Shown here piece by piece: positions 27,463 to 35,890 of a stretch of DNA of 64,000 nucleotides. The notes under the pieces are model-generated. The model was not told where the DNA came from and made no database searches. It saw only the letters and a program-made list of their open reading frames with translations. Source of the stretch: Croceivirga sp. (lineage in GTDB: Bacteria > Bacteroidota > Bacteroidia > Flavobacteriales > Flavobacteriaceae); the NCBI GenBank assembly GCA_028284665.1, contig JANQRG010000011.1, positions 108,161 through 172,160 of the forward strand, given 5' to 3'. The translations under genes and the position numbers were made by a program. Position 1 is the first letter of the stretch. Every line of letters begins with the position of its first letter.

Positions 27463-27957
27463 TTATAAAAATATGGTAAAGCCCACCAAAGCCTGAAAAA
27501 CGCTTTCTGCTTTGTTCTCATCTAGTGTAAAGTTGTAGCGCAACGCAGGCTCTATAGCTACACTCTCTCCCAGGAAGATGGCATATCCTCCTTGTGCTCC
27601 AAGCCAACTTGCCTCATTTCTGTCGCTGGAAAAACCTGTAAAATCCAATCCCACAGGTATTTGTCCGTTGATATAATACTTTCCCCCTATCTTATAAACA
27701 AGTACGCCATCAGCAAAGTCTCCGGCATCGAAGTACCCCAAGCCTGCCTTTACCGCCAGATTATCCATCACAAAATAACCGGCATCTGCACCTATGGACC
27801 AGGCCGTATTTCCATCGGATGTACTTAGGGAAAATGAAGTATTGCCTGTTGTTTCCGTTCCCGTATTGGCCTCAATAAGCCACCCTCCTTTTTCGGTTTG
27901 AGCGGATAGCGCAAAGGGAATAGCTACCAATACCCATAATACATAGACTTTTTTCAT
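27463..27957 (-). CDS. Predicted outer-membrane beta-barrel protein
   Basis: A 164-residue protein with signal peptide 1-20 (VLVAIPFALSAQ) and barrel-like strands (AWSIGADAGYFVMDNLAVKA, KIGGKYYINGQIPVGLDFTG in part, WLGAQGGYAIFLGESVAIE). It ends in FQALVGFTIFL, again with an aromatic residue close to the C-terminus. No enzyme motif is visible. It is the middle of three unrelated-looking barrel genes in the same orientation; the 100-bp gaps suggest separate promoters. Confidence 0.8.
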   Translation of the reverse strand: MKKVYVLWVLVAIPFALSAQTEKGGWLIEANTGTETTGNTSFSLSTSDGNTAWSIGADAGYFVMDNLAVKAGLGYFDAGDFADGVLVYKIGGKYYINGQIPVGLDFTGFSSDRNEASWLGAQGGYAIFLGESVAIEPALRYNFTLDENKAESVFQALVGFTIFL

Positions 27958-28045
27958 AGTATTAAAATTTAGAGATTAGGCGGCAAATCTAAGAAGAGAC
28001 GTACATATCAAACATGCAAAATCTTATGATCAGGAAAGGAATCTC

Positions 28046-28567
28046 TTAATTGGAGAAAAGAAAGACCGCGCCCACAGTTACCGCAGACCATGTAGCATTG
28101 TCGGTGTTTATACCGGTATACGAGAAGTTCAGTGCTGATGCGTCTGACAAATTAATGGACAGCGTGGGTCGGTAATAGAATCCATCCTCCGTAAAATCGT
28201 TTAGACCGAACGCATACCCTACATCTCCTCCAAGATTTATAGTTCGGGAAGGATAAAAACGGAATAAGGCCGCAGCGGGTAAATATATGGTGTCTTCACC
28301 GCGTATCGTTATGGGTTCCGGACCAATGTCTATTGTAGAATCCAATCCAAAGAAGTAGAGTACACTTGTAGTTAAGCCGACATCGATTCTTCGGGATACT
28401 CCCCAATGTTGATAGAGGTCTAACCCCACCCCAATATTGGACAGGTCTGATGCATCCCCTAAAACTATGGAGCCGTGAAAACCTGCTTTAAAGAACGAAC
28501 GATCTACATATTGTGCGCTTACTATTCCACAAAAAGACAAGAAAGCAAAAAGGAAAAAATTTTTCAT
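28046..28567 (-). CDS. Predicted outer-membrane beta-barrel protein
   Basis: A 173-residue protein with signal peptide 1-18 (FLFAFLSFCGIVSAQ), followed by barrel strands such as KAGFHGSIVLGDASD, GLTTSVLYFFGLD, NLGGDVGYAFGLN and ALNFSYTGINTDN, ending WSAVTVGAVFLFSN. It has no recognised family beyond a general outer-membrane barrel. It is divergent from xerD, with about 115 bp between. Confidence 0.78.
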   Translation of the reverse strand: MKNFFLFAFLSFCGIVSAQYVDRSFFKAGFHGSIVLGDASDLSNIGVGLDLYQHWGVSRRIDVGLTTSVLYFFGLDSTIDIGPEPITIRGEDTIYLPAAALFRFYPSRTINLGGDVGYAFGLNDFTEDGFYYRPTLSINLSDASALNFSYTGINTDNATWSAVTVGAVFLFSN

Positions 28568-28683
28568 ATGGTTTGGTTAATTCAGCCCTAAAGGCGGTTG
28601 GTAGATTATATGGTTATTTGTAACAGAACGTAATTTTTAAGATTTTAGTGGGAGAACATAATTTTACTTTTAGTTTTCTCCTA

Positions 28684-29586
28684 ATGAATTGGCAGCAAGC
28701 TTTAGTGGAGTATCAAAACTACCTTACTATTGAAAGAGGATTATCTCAGAACTCTATTCTCAACTATTCCCTTGATATTAAAAAATTAATTGGGTACCTG
28801 GAGCAGCATAAAATTAAAGAGGGCCCTGCCACAATATCCACGCAGATCTTGCAACAATTCATTTACGAGACGGCAAAAATGGTGAATTCACGTACGCAAG
28901 CCAGGATCATCTCCGGGCTTAAAGGCTTTTTTAACTATTTGGTCTTTGAGCAACAACGATCCGAGAACCCTATGGATCTCATAGAAACACCTAAGATTGG
29001 AAGAAAGCTACCGGATGTACTTTCGGTTGAAGAAATCAACACCCTTATCGGGGCCATAGATCTGAGCACTCCTCATGGGGAGCGAAACCGGGCAATGTTA
29101 GAAACCCTGTATGGCTGCGGGCTAAGGGTTTCTGAATTGATCCAATTGAAACTTTCGGATCTGTATTTCGATGAAGACTTTATTAAAGTAACCGGAAAGG
29201 GCAACAAACAGCGATTAGTGCCCATTAGCAGCGTGAATAAAAAGTATATTGACTTGTATCGTAATCTCGTTAGGGTCCATCAATCCATTGCGGCTGATAG
29301 TGCAGATGTTCTTTTTTTGAACCGTCGTGGAAAACCATTAAGTCGAGCAATGGTTTTTACTATAATTCAACGTTTGAAGGAAAAGGTGGGATCAAAAAAG
29401 AAAATCGGCCCACACACCTTTCGACATTCTTTTGCGACACATCTTCTAGAAAATGGGGCTGACCTACGAGCCATTCAACAAATGTTAGGCCATGAGAGCA
29501 TTACTACAACCGAGATCTATGTGCATGTTAACCGGAAACACCTCGCAGAAGTGGTCGAGGCATTTCATCCCAGATTTCAACGATAA
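28684..29586 (+). CDS. xerD: Tyrosine recombinase XerD
   Basis: A 300-residue site-specific recombinase that resolves chromosome dimers at dif with XerC. The SAM-like N-terminal DNA-binding domain (about 1-90) begins MNWQQALVEYQNYLTIERGL (20 residues). Catalytic residues are in the C-terminal domain: Arg in GCGLRVSELIQLK, Lys in VTGKGNKQRLVP, His and Arg in HTFRHSFATHLLENGADLR, His in MLGHESI and Tyr in TTEIYVHV. An in-frame GTG at 28648 would add 12 residues; the ATG fits the family better. Chromosomal housekeeping context argues against an integron or phage integrase. Confidence 0.94.
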   Translation: MNWQQALVEYQNYLTIERGLSQNSILNYSLDIKKLIGYLEQHKIKEGPATISTQILQQFIYETAKMVNSRTQARIISGLKGFFNYLVFEQQRSENPMDLIETPKIGRKLPDVLSVEEINTLIGAIDLSTPHGERNRAMLETLYGCGLRVSELIQLKLSDLYFDEDFIKVTGKGNKQRLVPISSVNKKYIDLYRNLVRVHQSIAADSADVLFLNRRGKPLSRAMVFTIIQRLKEKVGSKKKIGPHTFRHSFATHLLENGADLRAIQQMLGHESITTTEIYVHVNRKHLAEVVEAFHPRFQR

Positions 29587-29667
29587 CCAAGTTGTTCGCT
29601 CTAATTTCTTATTCCAAATCATAACTTTTGCGTTCTTTGCATTCTATTGAAAAATTGCTAGTACATC

Positions 29668-30228
29668 ATGGGTAAAACAAACAGCACCAATTCCTGGAAA
29701 AAATGGTCTACCGACCGTGTTATTAGTATTTCAGCTTTTTTTATTAGTGTGATCTCTTTATTGGCTTTGCTTTACCAGTCCTACCTGGCCAGAGAAGAAA
29801 ACAAACTCATGCAAAAACAACATAGCGCTTCGGTCCTTCCTTACGTTACCCAATGGTTCGATAATTCCCCGGGAGCACACAATATGGTAATTGCCAATGA
29901 AGGTATAGGGCCTGCGCTGGTAAAAAAGGTTACTATTACCACAAAGGATCAAAGTTTTACAAAGACCGATGATTTTTTCAGGTCGTTATCCAACAGCGGC
30001 ACATTCCTGGATTCTACGCATTATTTATACAGCACGTTGGCTAAAGGCGTTTTGATCCCCGCTAACAGCGAAGTGGAAATTGCTTCCTTTGACAACACTA
30101 ATGATTTCAATAAGTTCCTGGAATACTTATACCAAATACAGTTCGATTTTTTGATTGAGTATGAAGATGTCTACGGTGCACGCTGGTCATTGCGTTATGA
30201 TCAGGAAGTACCTCAAAAAATAGAGTAG
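29668..30228 (+). CDS. Uncharacterised protein with one N-terminal membrane span
   Basis: A 186-residue protein that I cannot assign to a family. A basic N-terminus is followed by one transmembrane helix (about 18-42, VISISAFFISVISLLALLYQ), a short charged helix (LAREENKLMQKQHSA) and a beta-rich domain of about 130 residues, probably periplasmic, with VIANEGIGPALVKKVTIT (a pattern seen in many small membrane proteins of unknown role). It lies alone between xerD and the convergent NDH-2 gene. Confidence 0.75.
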   Translation: MGKTNSTNSWKKWSTDRVISISAFFISVISLLALLYQSYLAREENKLMQKQHSASVLPYVTQWFDNSPGAHNMVIANEGIGPALVKKVTITTKDQSFTKTDDFFRSLSNSGTFLDSTHYLYSTLAKGVLIPANSEVEIASFDNTNDFNKFLEYLYQIQFDFLIEYEDVYGARWSLRYDQEVPQKIE

Positions 30229-30280
30229 GCACAACACCCTGCAATAATCGAATTGGAGAACCAGATTTAACGGATCAATA

Positions 30281-31573
30281 CTAATCCAATTGCGTCTTAT
30301 ATTTTCTTTTATACGGACGGATAATGAGCCGGGCTTCCCTGTCAAACTTCACATAATTGTACACCCAGTTGATAAAAACTATCAAACGATTACGAAAACC
30401 AATAAGGAAATATAAGTGTACAAACATCCATACAAACCAGGCAAAAACCCCCTGAAATTTAAACCTGGGGAGGTCCGCCACCGCTTTGTTCCTTCCAATT
30501 GTGGCCATACTCCCCTTGTCCCGATATTGAAACGATTTAAGGGCTTTTCCCTCAGATAATCTAACCAGGTTTTCCCCAAGATTTTCCCCCTGCTGCATAG
30601 CTGGTTGGGCCATCATGGGGTGGCCAAAGGGATAGTCAGAAGATTCCATTTGCGCCACATCCCCTATGGCGAATATGTGTTCAAAACCATTGATCTGATG
30701 GTATTCGTTTACTAAGAGTCGCTGAGAACGGGAAAGTAAATCCGCCGCATCCAATCCTTTTAAGGTCACAGCCTTTACCCCCGCCGCCCAAATTAAGGTA
30801 GCGGTTTCAAAAGTAGTATCCGTATTGGTCTTTGCGAGGTAGCCATCATAACTCTCTACACGGATATTCTTCCAAACATGCACGCCTAACCGTTCTAAAA
30901 AATCCTCAGCCTTTTTAGAAGCAATTTCGCTCATTTCAGGAAGTAACCGGTCTGCTCCCTGTACCAGATTGATCTGTGCCCTTCGTGTATCTAAATCCGG
31001 GTAGTCTTTAGGCAGGATACCCTTTTTTATTTCTGCCAGTGCTCCTGCAAGTTCTACTCCTGTAGGGCCTCCGCCAACAATAACAAAGTTCATCAATGCC
31101 TCCCGCTCATGATAGTCATCTGTCAGTAATGCCTGCTCAAAATTTTCCAGGATTAAGCTGCGCAGATTCAAAGATTGAGGAATCGTTTTCATGGCCATGC
31201 TATTCTTTTCCAATTCTCCGTTCCCAAAAAAATTGGTCTCAGTTCCTGTGGCTACAACTAAATAGTCAAATTTTAAGTCCCCAATGTTGGTATGAATACT
31301 ATTTTTTGTGACATCAACCGCCAAAACCTCTGCCAGTCGGAAATAAAAATCAGGATACCCCTGAAGTACTTTTCGAATTGGGTAGGCTATGGAATCCGGT
31401 TCAAGTCCACCCGTTGATACCTGATACAACAAAGGCTGAAAGGTGTGATAGTTGTTTTTATCCATGAGGACCACCTGAAACTCCTTCTTACACAGTTTTT
31501 TTGCAAGGGCTATTCCCCCAAAGCCTCCTCCAATAATAACTACACGCTTAAAGCTGGATTGTGGTATGTTCAT
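30281..31573 (-). CDS. ndh: Type II NADH dehydrogenase (NAD(P)/FAD-dependent oxidoreductase)
   Basis: A protein of about 430 residues of the non-proton-pumping NADH:quinone oxidoreductase family. Two Rossmann motifs are clear: FAD-binding VVIIGGGFGGIALAKKL near residue 10 and NADH-binding NFVIVGGGPTGVELAGAL near 165. HIFAIGDVAQMES near 305 is the second FAD contact, followed by HPMMAQPAMQQGENLG. The C-terminal hydrophobic stretch (GVFAWFVWMFVHLYFLIGF) anchors it to the inner membrane. The start at 31573 (MNIPQSSF) is preferred; an upstream in-frame ATG at 31591 adds six residues. Confidence 0.92.
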   Translation of the reverse strand: MNIPQSSFKRVVIIGGGFGGIALAKKLCKKEFQVVLMDKNNYHTFQPLLYQVSTGGLEPDSIAYPIRKVLQGYPDFYFRLAEVLAVDVTKNSIHTNIGDLKFDYLVVATGTETNFFGNGELEKNSMAMKTIPQSLNLRSLILENFEQALLTDDYHEREALMNFVIVGGGPTGVELAGALAEIKKGILPKDYPDLDTRRAQINLVQGADRLLPEMSEIASKKAEDFLERLGVHVWKNIRVESYDGYLAKTNTDTTFETATLIWAAGVKAVTLKGLDAADLLSRSQRLLVNEYHQINGFEHIFAIGDVAQMESSDYPFGHPMMAQPAMQQGENLGENLVRLSEGKALKSFQYRDKGSMATIGRNKAVADLPRFKFQGVFAWFVWMFVHLYFLIGFRNRLIVFINWVYNYVKFDREARLIIRPYKRKYKTQLD

Positions 31574-31888
31574 AGTTACCGGAAAATACAAATGTATGGA
31601 TTAGCAGATCGTTAAGTAATATCCCTCCTTCATTTTAGTATCTTTTATTCTTTGGAATGCAGATTTCATCTCTCAGTTGCTACCTGGATACAGCGTACCG
31701 ACATTAGGTTATAGAAAAGAATTGATCCTTACCTACAATTTCTTTTTTGTACCTCAGTTGTCGTATTTTAGAAGGGTAATGCGGCAAGGTTACAGGCTCT
31801 TGAAAAGAATAATGACCTTCTATTTCATGGTCTGATTGTAACAAATCCGAAGAAACCACTACTAATTTACAAATCCTACCAACCACCT
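31574..31888. promoter_or_regulatory. Divergent upstream region of ndh and the second ECF sigma gene
   Basis: About 315 bp without a convincing gene. It contains TGTAACA at 31837-31843, 46 bp before the GTG start of the sigma factor, matching the box at 6548 in front of the other ECF sigma gene. A 60-codon open frame on the minus strand (31704-31886) has no family resemblance and is not accepted as a gene. Confidence 0.4.
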
Positions 31889-32383
31889 GTGGACAAAGAT
31901 CTGGAACATCAGTTTGTTACAGCGCTTGAGAACAACCAAAACATTGTTCACAAGGTGTGTAGTCTCTACACCAATGACAGGGACTCCCATAATGATCTTT
32001 TCCAGGAAATTACCATACAACTTTGGAAGGCTTATCCTAAATTTAGGGGAGATGCTAAATTTAGTACCTGGATGTATCGGGTAGCATTGAATACGGCCAT
32101 AACCCTATATCGTAAATCCAAGAAAAGTGTGCGAACTCAGGACTACGATTCGGTAATTTTTAAAATTAAGGCCGACGAATATGATGATACCCAGGAACGA
32201 CAATTAAAGTTGATGTACAATGCTATAAAGCAATTGGGGGATATTGAAAAAGCTTTGGTCTTCCTTTACCTGGAGGACAAAAACTATACGGAAATAGCAG
32301 AAACCCTTGGTATTACTGAGGTAAATGCCAGGGTGAAGATGAACCGGGTAAAAAACAAACTAAGAACCATCTTAAATCCTTAA
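31889..32383 (+). CDS. RNA polymerase ECF sigma factor
   Basis: A 164-residue ECF sigma factor. Region 2 (about 20-85) contains HNDLFQEITIQLWKAYPKF and FSTWMYRVALNTAITLYRK, with region 4 (about 105-160) containing YLEDKNYTEIAETLGITEVN and ARVKMNRVKNKLRTIL. The start is GTG at 31889. The following membrane-protein gene begins 4 bp after the stop and is its likely regulator. It differs clearly from the sigma factor at 6596 in sequence and partner genes. Confidence 0.92.
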   Translation: MDKDLEHQFVTALENNQNIVHKVCSLYTNDRDSHNDLFQEITIQLWKAYPKFRGDAKFSTWMYRVALNTAITLYRKSKKSVRTQDYDSVIFKIKADEYDDTQERQLKLMYNAIKQLGDIEKALVFLYLEDKNYTEIAETLGITEVNARVKMNRVKNKLRTILNP

Positions 32384-32386
32384 GGT

Positions 32387-33028
32387 ATGATGGACGAATT
32401 GGAACTTTTAAAAAAGGACTGGCAACGAAAGGAAAAACAGTTGCCCAAACTAAGTTATGACGATATCTATAAGATGCTTTGGAAAAAGTCCAGTTCCATT
32501 GTGAAATGGATCTTTTATATCAGTATAGCAGAATTTGTTTTTTGGATTGCTATAGGCTTGATTCCAATCCAAACAGAAGAACTCACTGGAAATGGCGTGC
32601 AACTCTTTGAGCGGATTGAGTTCTTTCTGGAAGTATTGAGTTATCTGGTGATTGTATTCTTTATGTTCAAGTTCTATCAAAACTACAAGAAGATCAGTGC
32701 TGCCGACTCTGCTCGTGGCCTTATGCAAAAGATTATTATCACCCGGAAGACGGTAATGTATTATGTCTGGTTTAATCTTGGGTTATTTTCGGTTATGGCA
32801 GTAGTGGTATTTTTTGAGACCTTACTATTTGGTGAAAACCAGGACTTGATCGACAAAGTAACCGCGGCCGACTATACGGTTGCACTATGGTTTTTGGTTG
32901 GATTTTTAGTGTTGGCCGGAATCGCTTTTTTTGCGCTATTGCTGTGGCTCTTCTACCGACTGCTTTACGGTATCCTGCTAAAACGACTTAACAATAACTA
33001 CCGGGAACTCAAAAAACTCGAAGTCTAA
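32387..33028 (+). CDS. Four-helix membrane protein encoded with ECF sigma factor (possible anti-sigma)
   Basis: A 213-residue inner-membrane protein: a charged cytoplasmic N-terminus (LELLKKDWQRKEKQLPKLSY) followed by about four membrane spans near 42-62, 85-105, 125-150 and 175-205. In related genomes such genes regularly follow a small ECF sigma factor and are sometimes misnamed beta-carotene monooxygenase; there is no oxygenase motif here. An anti-sigma function is inferred from the pairing and topology. Its TAA overlaps the stop codon of the convergent acyltransferase gene in CTAA (33025-33028). Confidence 0.72.
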   Translation: MMDELELLKKDWQRKEKQLPKLSYDDIYKMLWKKSSSIVKWIFYISIAEFVFWIAIGLIPIQTEELTGNGVQLFERIEFFLEVLSYLVIVFFMFKFYQNYKKISAADSARGLMQKIIITRKTVMYYVWFNLGLFSVMAVVVFFETLLFGENQDLIDKVTAADYTVALWFLVGFLVLAGIAFFALLLWLFYRLLYGILLKRLNNNYRELKKLEV

Positions 33029-33837
33029 TCTCCGCGATAGCTATACCGCCTTTTTTGATGATCCGCTTCATATGCCTCTAATTCTTCCTGGGGGATTACC
33101 CGCAAAAAAGAAGGATGCTGTTCAATGGCATATTCTAACTTTTCAATGATCTGATCAACAGATTCGTTGTCATAATCAATTTCCAGGGGTTTTTTAATAA
33201 TCATGGACTGTAAGATCCCTTTCTTCTTAATGTACAGCCCTTTTTTATCAAACGACCTCCGAAACCCATCAATAACCACGGGGACCACCACAGGTTTGTA
33301 CTTTTTAATAATATGGGCTGTACCTTTCCGAAGGGGTTTCCAGGGCTTGGTGGTTCCTTGCGGGAACGTAATCACCCATCCGTCTTCCAGGGCAATTCCA
33401 ATATTGGAAATATCACTAAATTTCACCTGGCGGTTAACCTCCTTGCCATCTGCTCGCCAGGTACGTTCTATACTTATTGAACCGGCGTAAGCTAAAACCT
33501 TCGTCAAAATACTTTTCTTCATGGTTTCCTTTGCCGCTACGTAGTAAATGTTAAGCTTAGGGTTCCATAAATACAATAAATTCCTAATACTATCTTCTCT
33601 ACCACTTAGTGCAGCATTAAACACATGGAACATCGCTACAACATCTGCAAAATACGTCTGATGATTACTTACGAAGAGCACATTTTTGTCGGGAAGACTT
33701 CGAATGATATCCGAGCCTTCAATTTCCAAAGTGTTAAATCCTTTGTACCGGGAATGTGTAATAACCCCCATTATGCGTATGAGCCATTTTTTCAAAAAAA
33801 GATTATGACCAAAAGGGGTGGTTTCAAAAAGACGCAT
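33025..33837 (-). CDS. PlsC-like glycerophospholipid acyltransferase with altered motifs
   Basis: A 270-residue member of the PlsC/LPLAT superfamily, which acylates lysophosphatidate or other lipid acceptors at the inner membrane. Motif I reads VSNHQTYFADVV: five residues lie between His and Asp instead of the usual four. Motif III reads TFPQGTTKPW, where PlsC usually has FPEGT. YYVAAKETMKK and ISIERTW around motif II are in place. The same wording is, from memory, shared by other flavobacterial proteins, so the change is a subfamily trait rather than damage. The acceptor may differ from lysophosphatidate. Confidence 0.85.
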   Translation of the reverse strand: MRLFETTPFGHNLFLKKWLIRIMGVITHSRYKGFNTLEIEGSDIIRSLPDKNVLFVSNHQTYFADVVAMFHVFNAALSGREDSIRNLLYLWNPKLNIYYVAAKETMKKSILTKVLAYAGSISIERTWRADGKEVNRQVKFSDISNIGIALEDGWVITFPQGTTKPWKPLRKGTAHIIKKYKPVVVPVVIDGFRRSFDKKGLYIKKKGILQSMIIKKPLEIDYDNESVDQIIEKLEYAIEQHPSFLRVIPQEELEAYEADHQKRRYSYRGD

Positions 33838-33872
33838 AAACTTCGAATACGGGTAAATTTACAAAATAGGGG

Positions 33873-34514
33873 CTAAAGCACCTTTTCGATTAAATCTTTA
33901 ATCTCACTTAGCATCATGGCAGTGGCACCCCAAACGGTGTGACCCTTTAGTTTAAAGGCAGGTACCTCTATTTTTCTAGCGTACGAAGTGGTTAACTGTT
34001 GCATCATAAGATTATCAGGATTCAATAGATCGGTAAGTCCAACCTCAATTATTTCTTCTACTTCTTTTGTATCCATAATAAACGATGTAGGGTGTTCTAA
34101 TATGCCCAAAAATGGCTGTACAAGAAAATTGCTGGGCGGTATGTATACCTTGCTTAAGGACTTCACAATCTCAACCGATCCTGGATCCACCCCAACTTCT
34201 TCATAGGTTTCCCGCTTTGCAGTTTCCATTAGATCCAGATCTTCTTCCTCCACTTTCCCACCGGGAAAACCCACCTGATTGGAATGTACTCCCGGATACC
34301 GTTTTCTTAAAATAAACAACAACTGTGTAGCATGATCCGGGGCTGGATAGAACAATGCTAAAACTGCCGCTTTCTTGGCCTGTCGTACATTATGTTTCTT
34401 GGACTGCCGTAATTGTTTCCTAACCTCAGGCTCCATCTTGTAGTGGGAAGCCTCCCCCGGCAAGGGCAGATTTTTTATTTTTACGATCTGTTGACTGAAA
34501 TTGTAAAAATCCAT
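33873..34514 (-). CDS. Nudix hydrolase, CoA pyrophosphatase type
   Basis: A 213-residue Nudix enzyme. The Nudix box is complete (GGKVEEEDLDLMETAKRETYEEVGV, positions about 103-127, with the REXXEEXG core as RETYEEVG), preceded by the CoA-ase signature region RYPGVHSNQVGFPGG. Members split CoA into 4'-phosphopantetheine and 3',5'-ADP. The C-terminal VWGATAMMLSEIKDLI is also typical. Its start codon (CAT at 34512-34514) overlaps the ATG of the divergent PPIase gene. It lies 35 bp upstream of the acyltransferase gene on the same strand, so they may be one operon. Confidence 0.92.
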   Translation of the reverse strand: MDFYNFSQQIVKIKNLPLPGEASHYKMEPEVRKQLRQSKKHNVRQAKKAAVLALFYPAPDHATQLLFILRKRYPGVHSNQVGFPGGKVEEEDLDLMETAKRETYEEVGVDPGSVEIVKSLSKVYIPPSNFLVQPFLGILEHPTSFIMDTKEVEEIIEVGLTDLLNPDNLMMQQLTTSYARKIEVPAFKLKGHTVWGATAMMLSEIKDLIEKVL

Positions 34515-35253
34515 GCGTTATTCAAAGGTCGTATTTCTGACGATTTTACCCTTATTTTTTTTCGTTTGCTGTCGGGATGCTGCTGAAAAGCAACCCCAAA
34601 ATGGTACTGAAAAATCGGTTACCCTACCTGTAGAAAGCAAAAAAGATACCGTTTTAAGTAACGAACGAGAAAATAGTACGAAGGATATTCCCGAAGAGAA
34701 TGATTTTGTGCTTACGGAGGAAAATGCCATCGATTTCTTTTTTGAATATGCTAAAGAATTCAGCGAGAATAAGGTGCGACTCACAACCAGCTTAGGCAGC
34801 TTTACCATTCAACTCTATGACAACGTACCGTACCACAAGGCCAATTTTATCTACCTTGCCAAAAAAGGATATTTTGACAATACGCAGTTTCACCGTGTGG
34901 TCCCTGAATTTATTATTCAAGGAGGTAATTCGGATGATCGGGCCACCAGTAAGAAGCGACGGTCAATTGGTCGTTACCTGTTGCCACCGGATACCCGAAA
35001 AGGCCATAAACATCATCGAGGGACGGTATCTATGCCCAGCAGCGAGCGGGATAATCCACACAAACTCGCTTCGCCTTACGAGTTCTTCATTGTAGTAACC
35101 CAACCGGGCTCCTACCACCTGGATGGCGATTACACCCCATTTGGAAGGGTCATAGAAGGAATGGACGTTGTAGATAAGATCAACCAGGTGCCCATAGATC
35201 AGGGTGAATGGCCTATGAAAAATGTGTACATCCTTAAGGCAGAGGTACTCTAA
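34513..35253 (+). CDS. Peptidyl-prolyl cis-trans isomerase lipoprotein (cyclophilin type)
   Basis: A 246-residue periplasmic foldase. The signal peptide has a lipobox at about residues 17-20 (LFFFVC-C), followed by a polar linker to residue 85. The cyclophilin domain runs from VRLTTSLGSFTIQLYDNVP through FDNTQFHRVVPEFIIQGG (catalytic Phe-His-Arg region) to DYTPFGRVIEGMDVVDKIN. Two features are unusual: an expanded loop RRSIGRYLLPPDTRKGHKHH before RGTVSMPSS, and a divergent start codon overlapped by that of the Nudix gene. Its TAA shares CTAA with the stop of the convergent TRIC gene. Confidence 0.93.
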   Translation: MRYSKVVFLTILPLFFFVCCRDAAEKQPQNGTEKSVTLPVESKKDTVLSNERENSTKDIPEENDFVLTEENAIDFFFEYAKEFSENKVRLTTSLGSFTIQLYDNVPYHKANFIYLAKKGYFDNTQFHRVVPEFIIQGGNSDDRATSKKRRSIGRYLLPPDTRKGHKHHRGTVSMPSSERDNPHKLASPYEFFIVVTQPGSYHLDGDYTPFGRVIEGMDVVDKINQVPIDQGEWPMKNVYILKAEVL

Positions 35254-35864
35254 CTGTTTTGCTTTTTGTAAATGTTAGGTAATGCAATGCCAAACCTAAC
35301 GGCCAGTAATCGTATGGTGATAATCGCTACTATGGATACGACATAACTATATTTTTCAGGAATACCTAGGGTCACCAGCATAAAATAAGCGATTCCTCCA
35401 AATATACATGCCGTAGCATAGATTTCTTTCCGAAATATGACAGGGATCTCATTGCATAAGATATCCCGTATTACCCCACCAAAGCTGGCTGTTACTGTCC
35501 CTAAAGCAATGCACATTACGGGCAAAAGCCCTGCCTGTAGCCCTTTTTCAATCCCGATCAGTGTAAATAAACCCAGGCCCACCGTATCAAAAAAAAACAG
35601 TGATTTCCGTAAATATTTCAACTGTCCGGAAAATAGGATCCCAAAAACAACAGTAACCACAATAGTAATCATATAGGTGGCATCACGCATCCAGACCACC
35701 GGGGTATTCCCTATCAATACATCCCGAAGTGTTCCTCCCCCAACGGCAGTAACAAAGGCAACAATAAATACTCCAAATAGATCCAGTCGCTTTTCCATGG
35801 CCACCAACACGCCAGAAATTGCAAATGCGATGGTTCCCAAGATATCGATGATGTGATAAAACAT
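35250..35864 (-). CDS. Trimeric intracellular cation channel (TRIC/UPF0126) family protein
   Basis: A 204-residue membrane protein with seven hydrophobic segments arranged as a repeated unit: each half carries a Gly-rich helix (FVTAVGGGTLRDVLIG near residue 38 and TASFGGVIRDILCNEIP near 122), the UPF0126 signature. Prokaryotic TRIC proteins conduct K+ and other monovalent cations across the inner membrane. It is preceded by an RDD gene on the same strand and overlaps the PPIase stop codon at the 3' end. Confidence 0.92.
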   Translation of the reverse strand: MFYHIIDILGTIAFAISGVLVAMEKRLDLFGVFIVAFVTAVGGGTLRDVLIGNTPVVWMRDATYMITIVVTVVFGILFSGQLKYLRKSLFFFDTVGLGLFTLIGIEKGLQAGLLPVMCIALGTVTASFGGVIRDILCNEIPVIFRKEIYATACIFGGIAYFMLVTLGIPEKYSYVVSIVAIITIRLLAVRFGIALPNIYKKQNS

Positions 35865-35890
35865 GCCTTAGTAAATGAAAGCAACTAGTG

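Noticed and set aside
28684..29586. Tyrosine recombinase as a mark of an integrated element
   Set aside because: It matches housekeeping XerD, lies near aroQ as in relatives, and has no attachment-site repeats or phage genes around it.
31704..31886. 60-codon open frame on the minus strand upstream of the second ECF sigma gene
   Set aside because: No family resemblance, no signal peptide or motif, and it overlaps the probable promoter of the sigma gene.
32387..33028. Annotation as beta-carotene 15,15'-monooxygenase, a name sometimes given to such proteins
   Set aside because: No iron-binding histidine pattern of carotenoid oxygenases; the protein is a small four-helix membrane protein next to a sigma factor.
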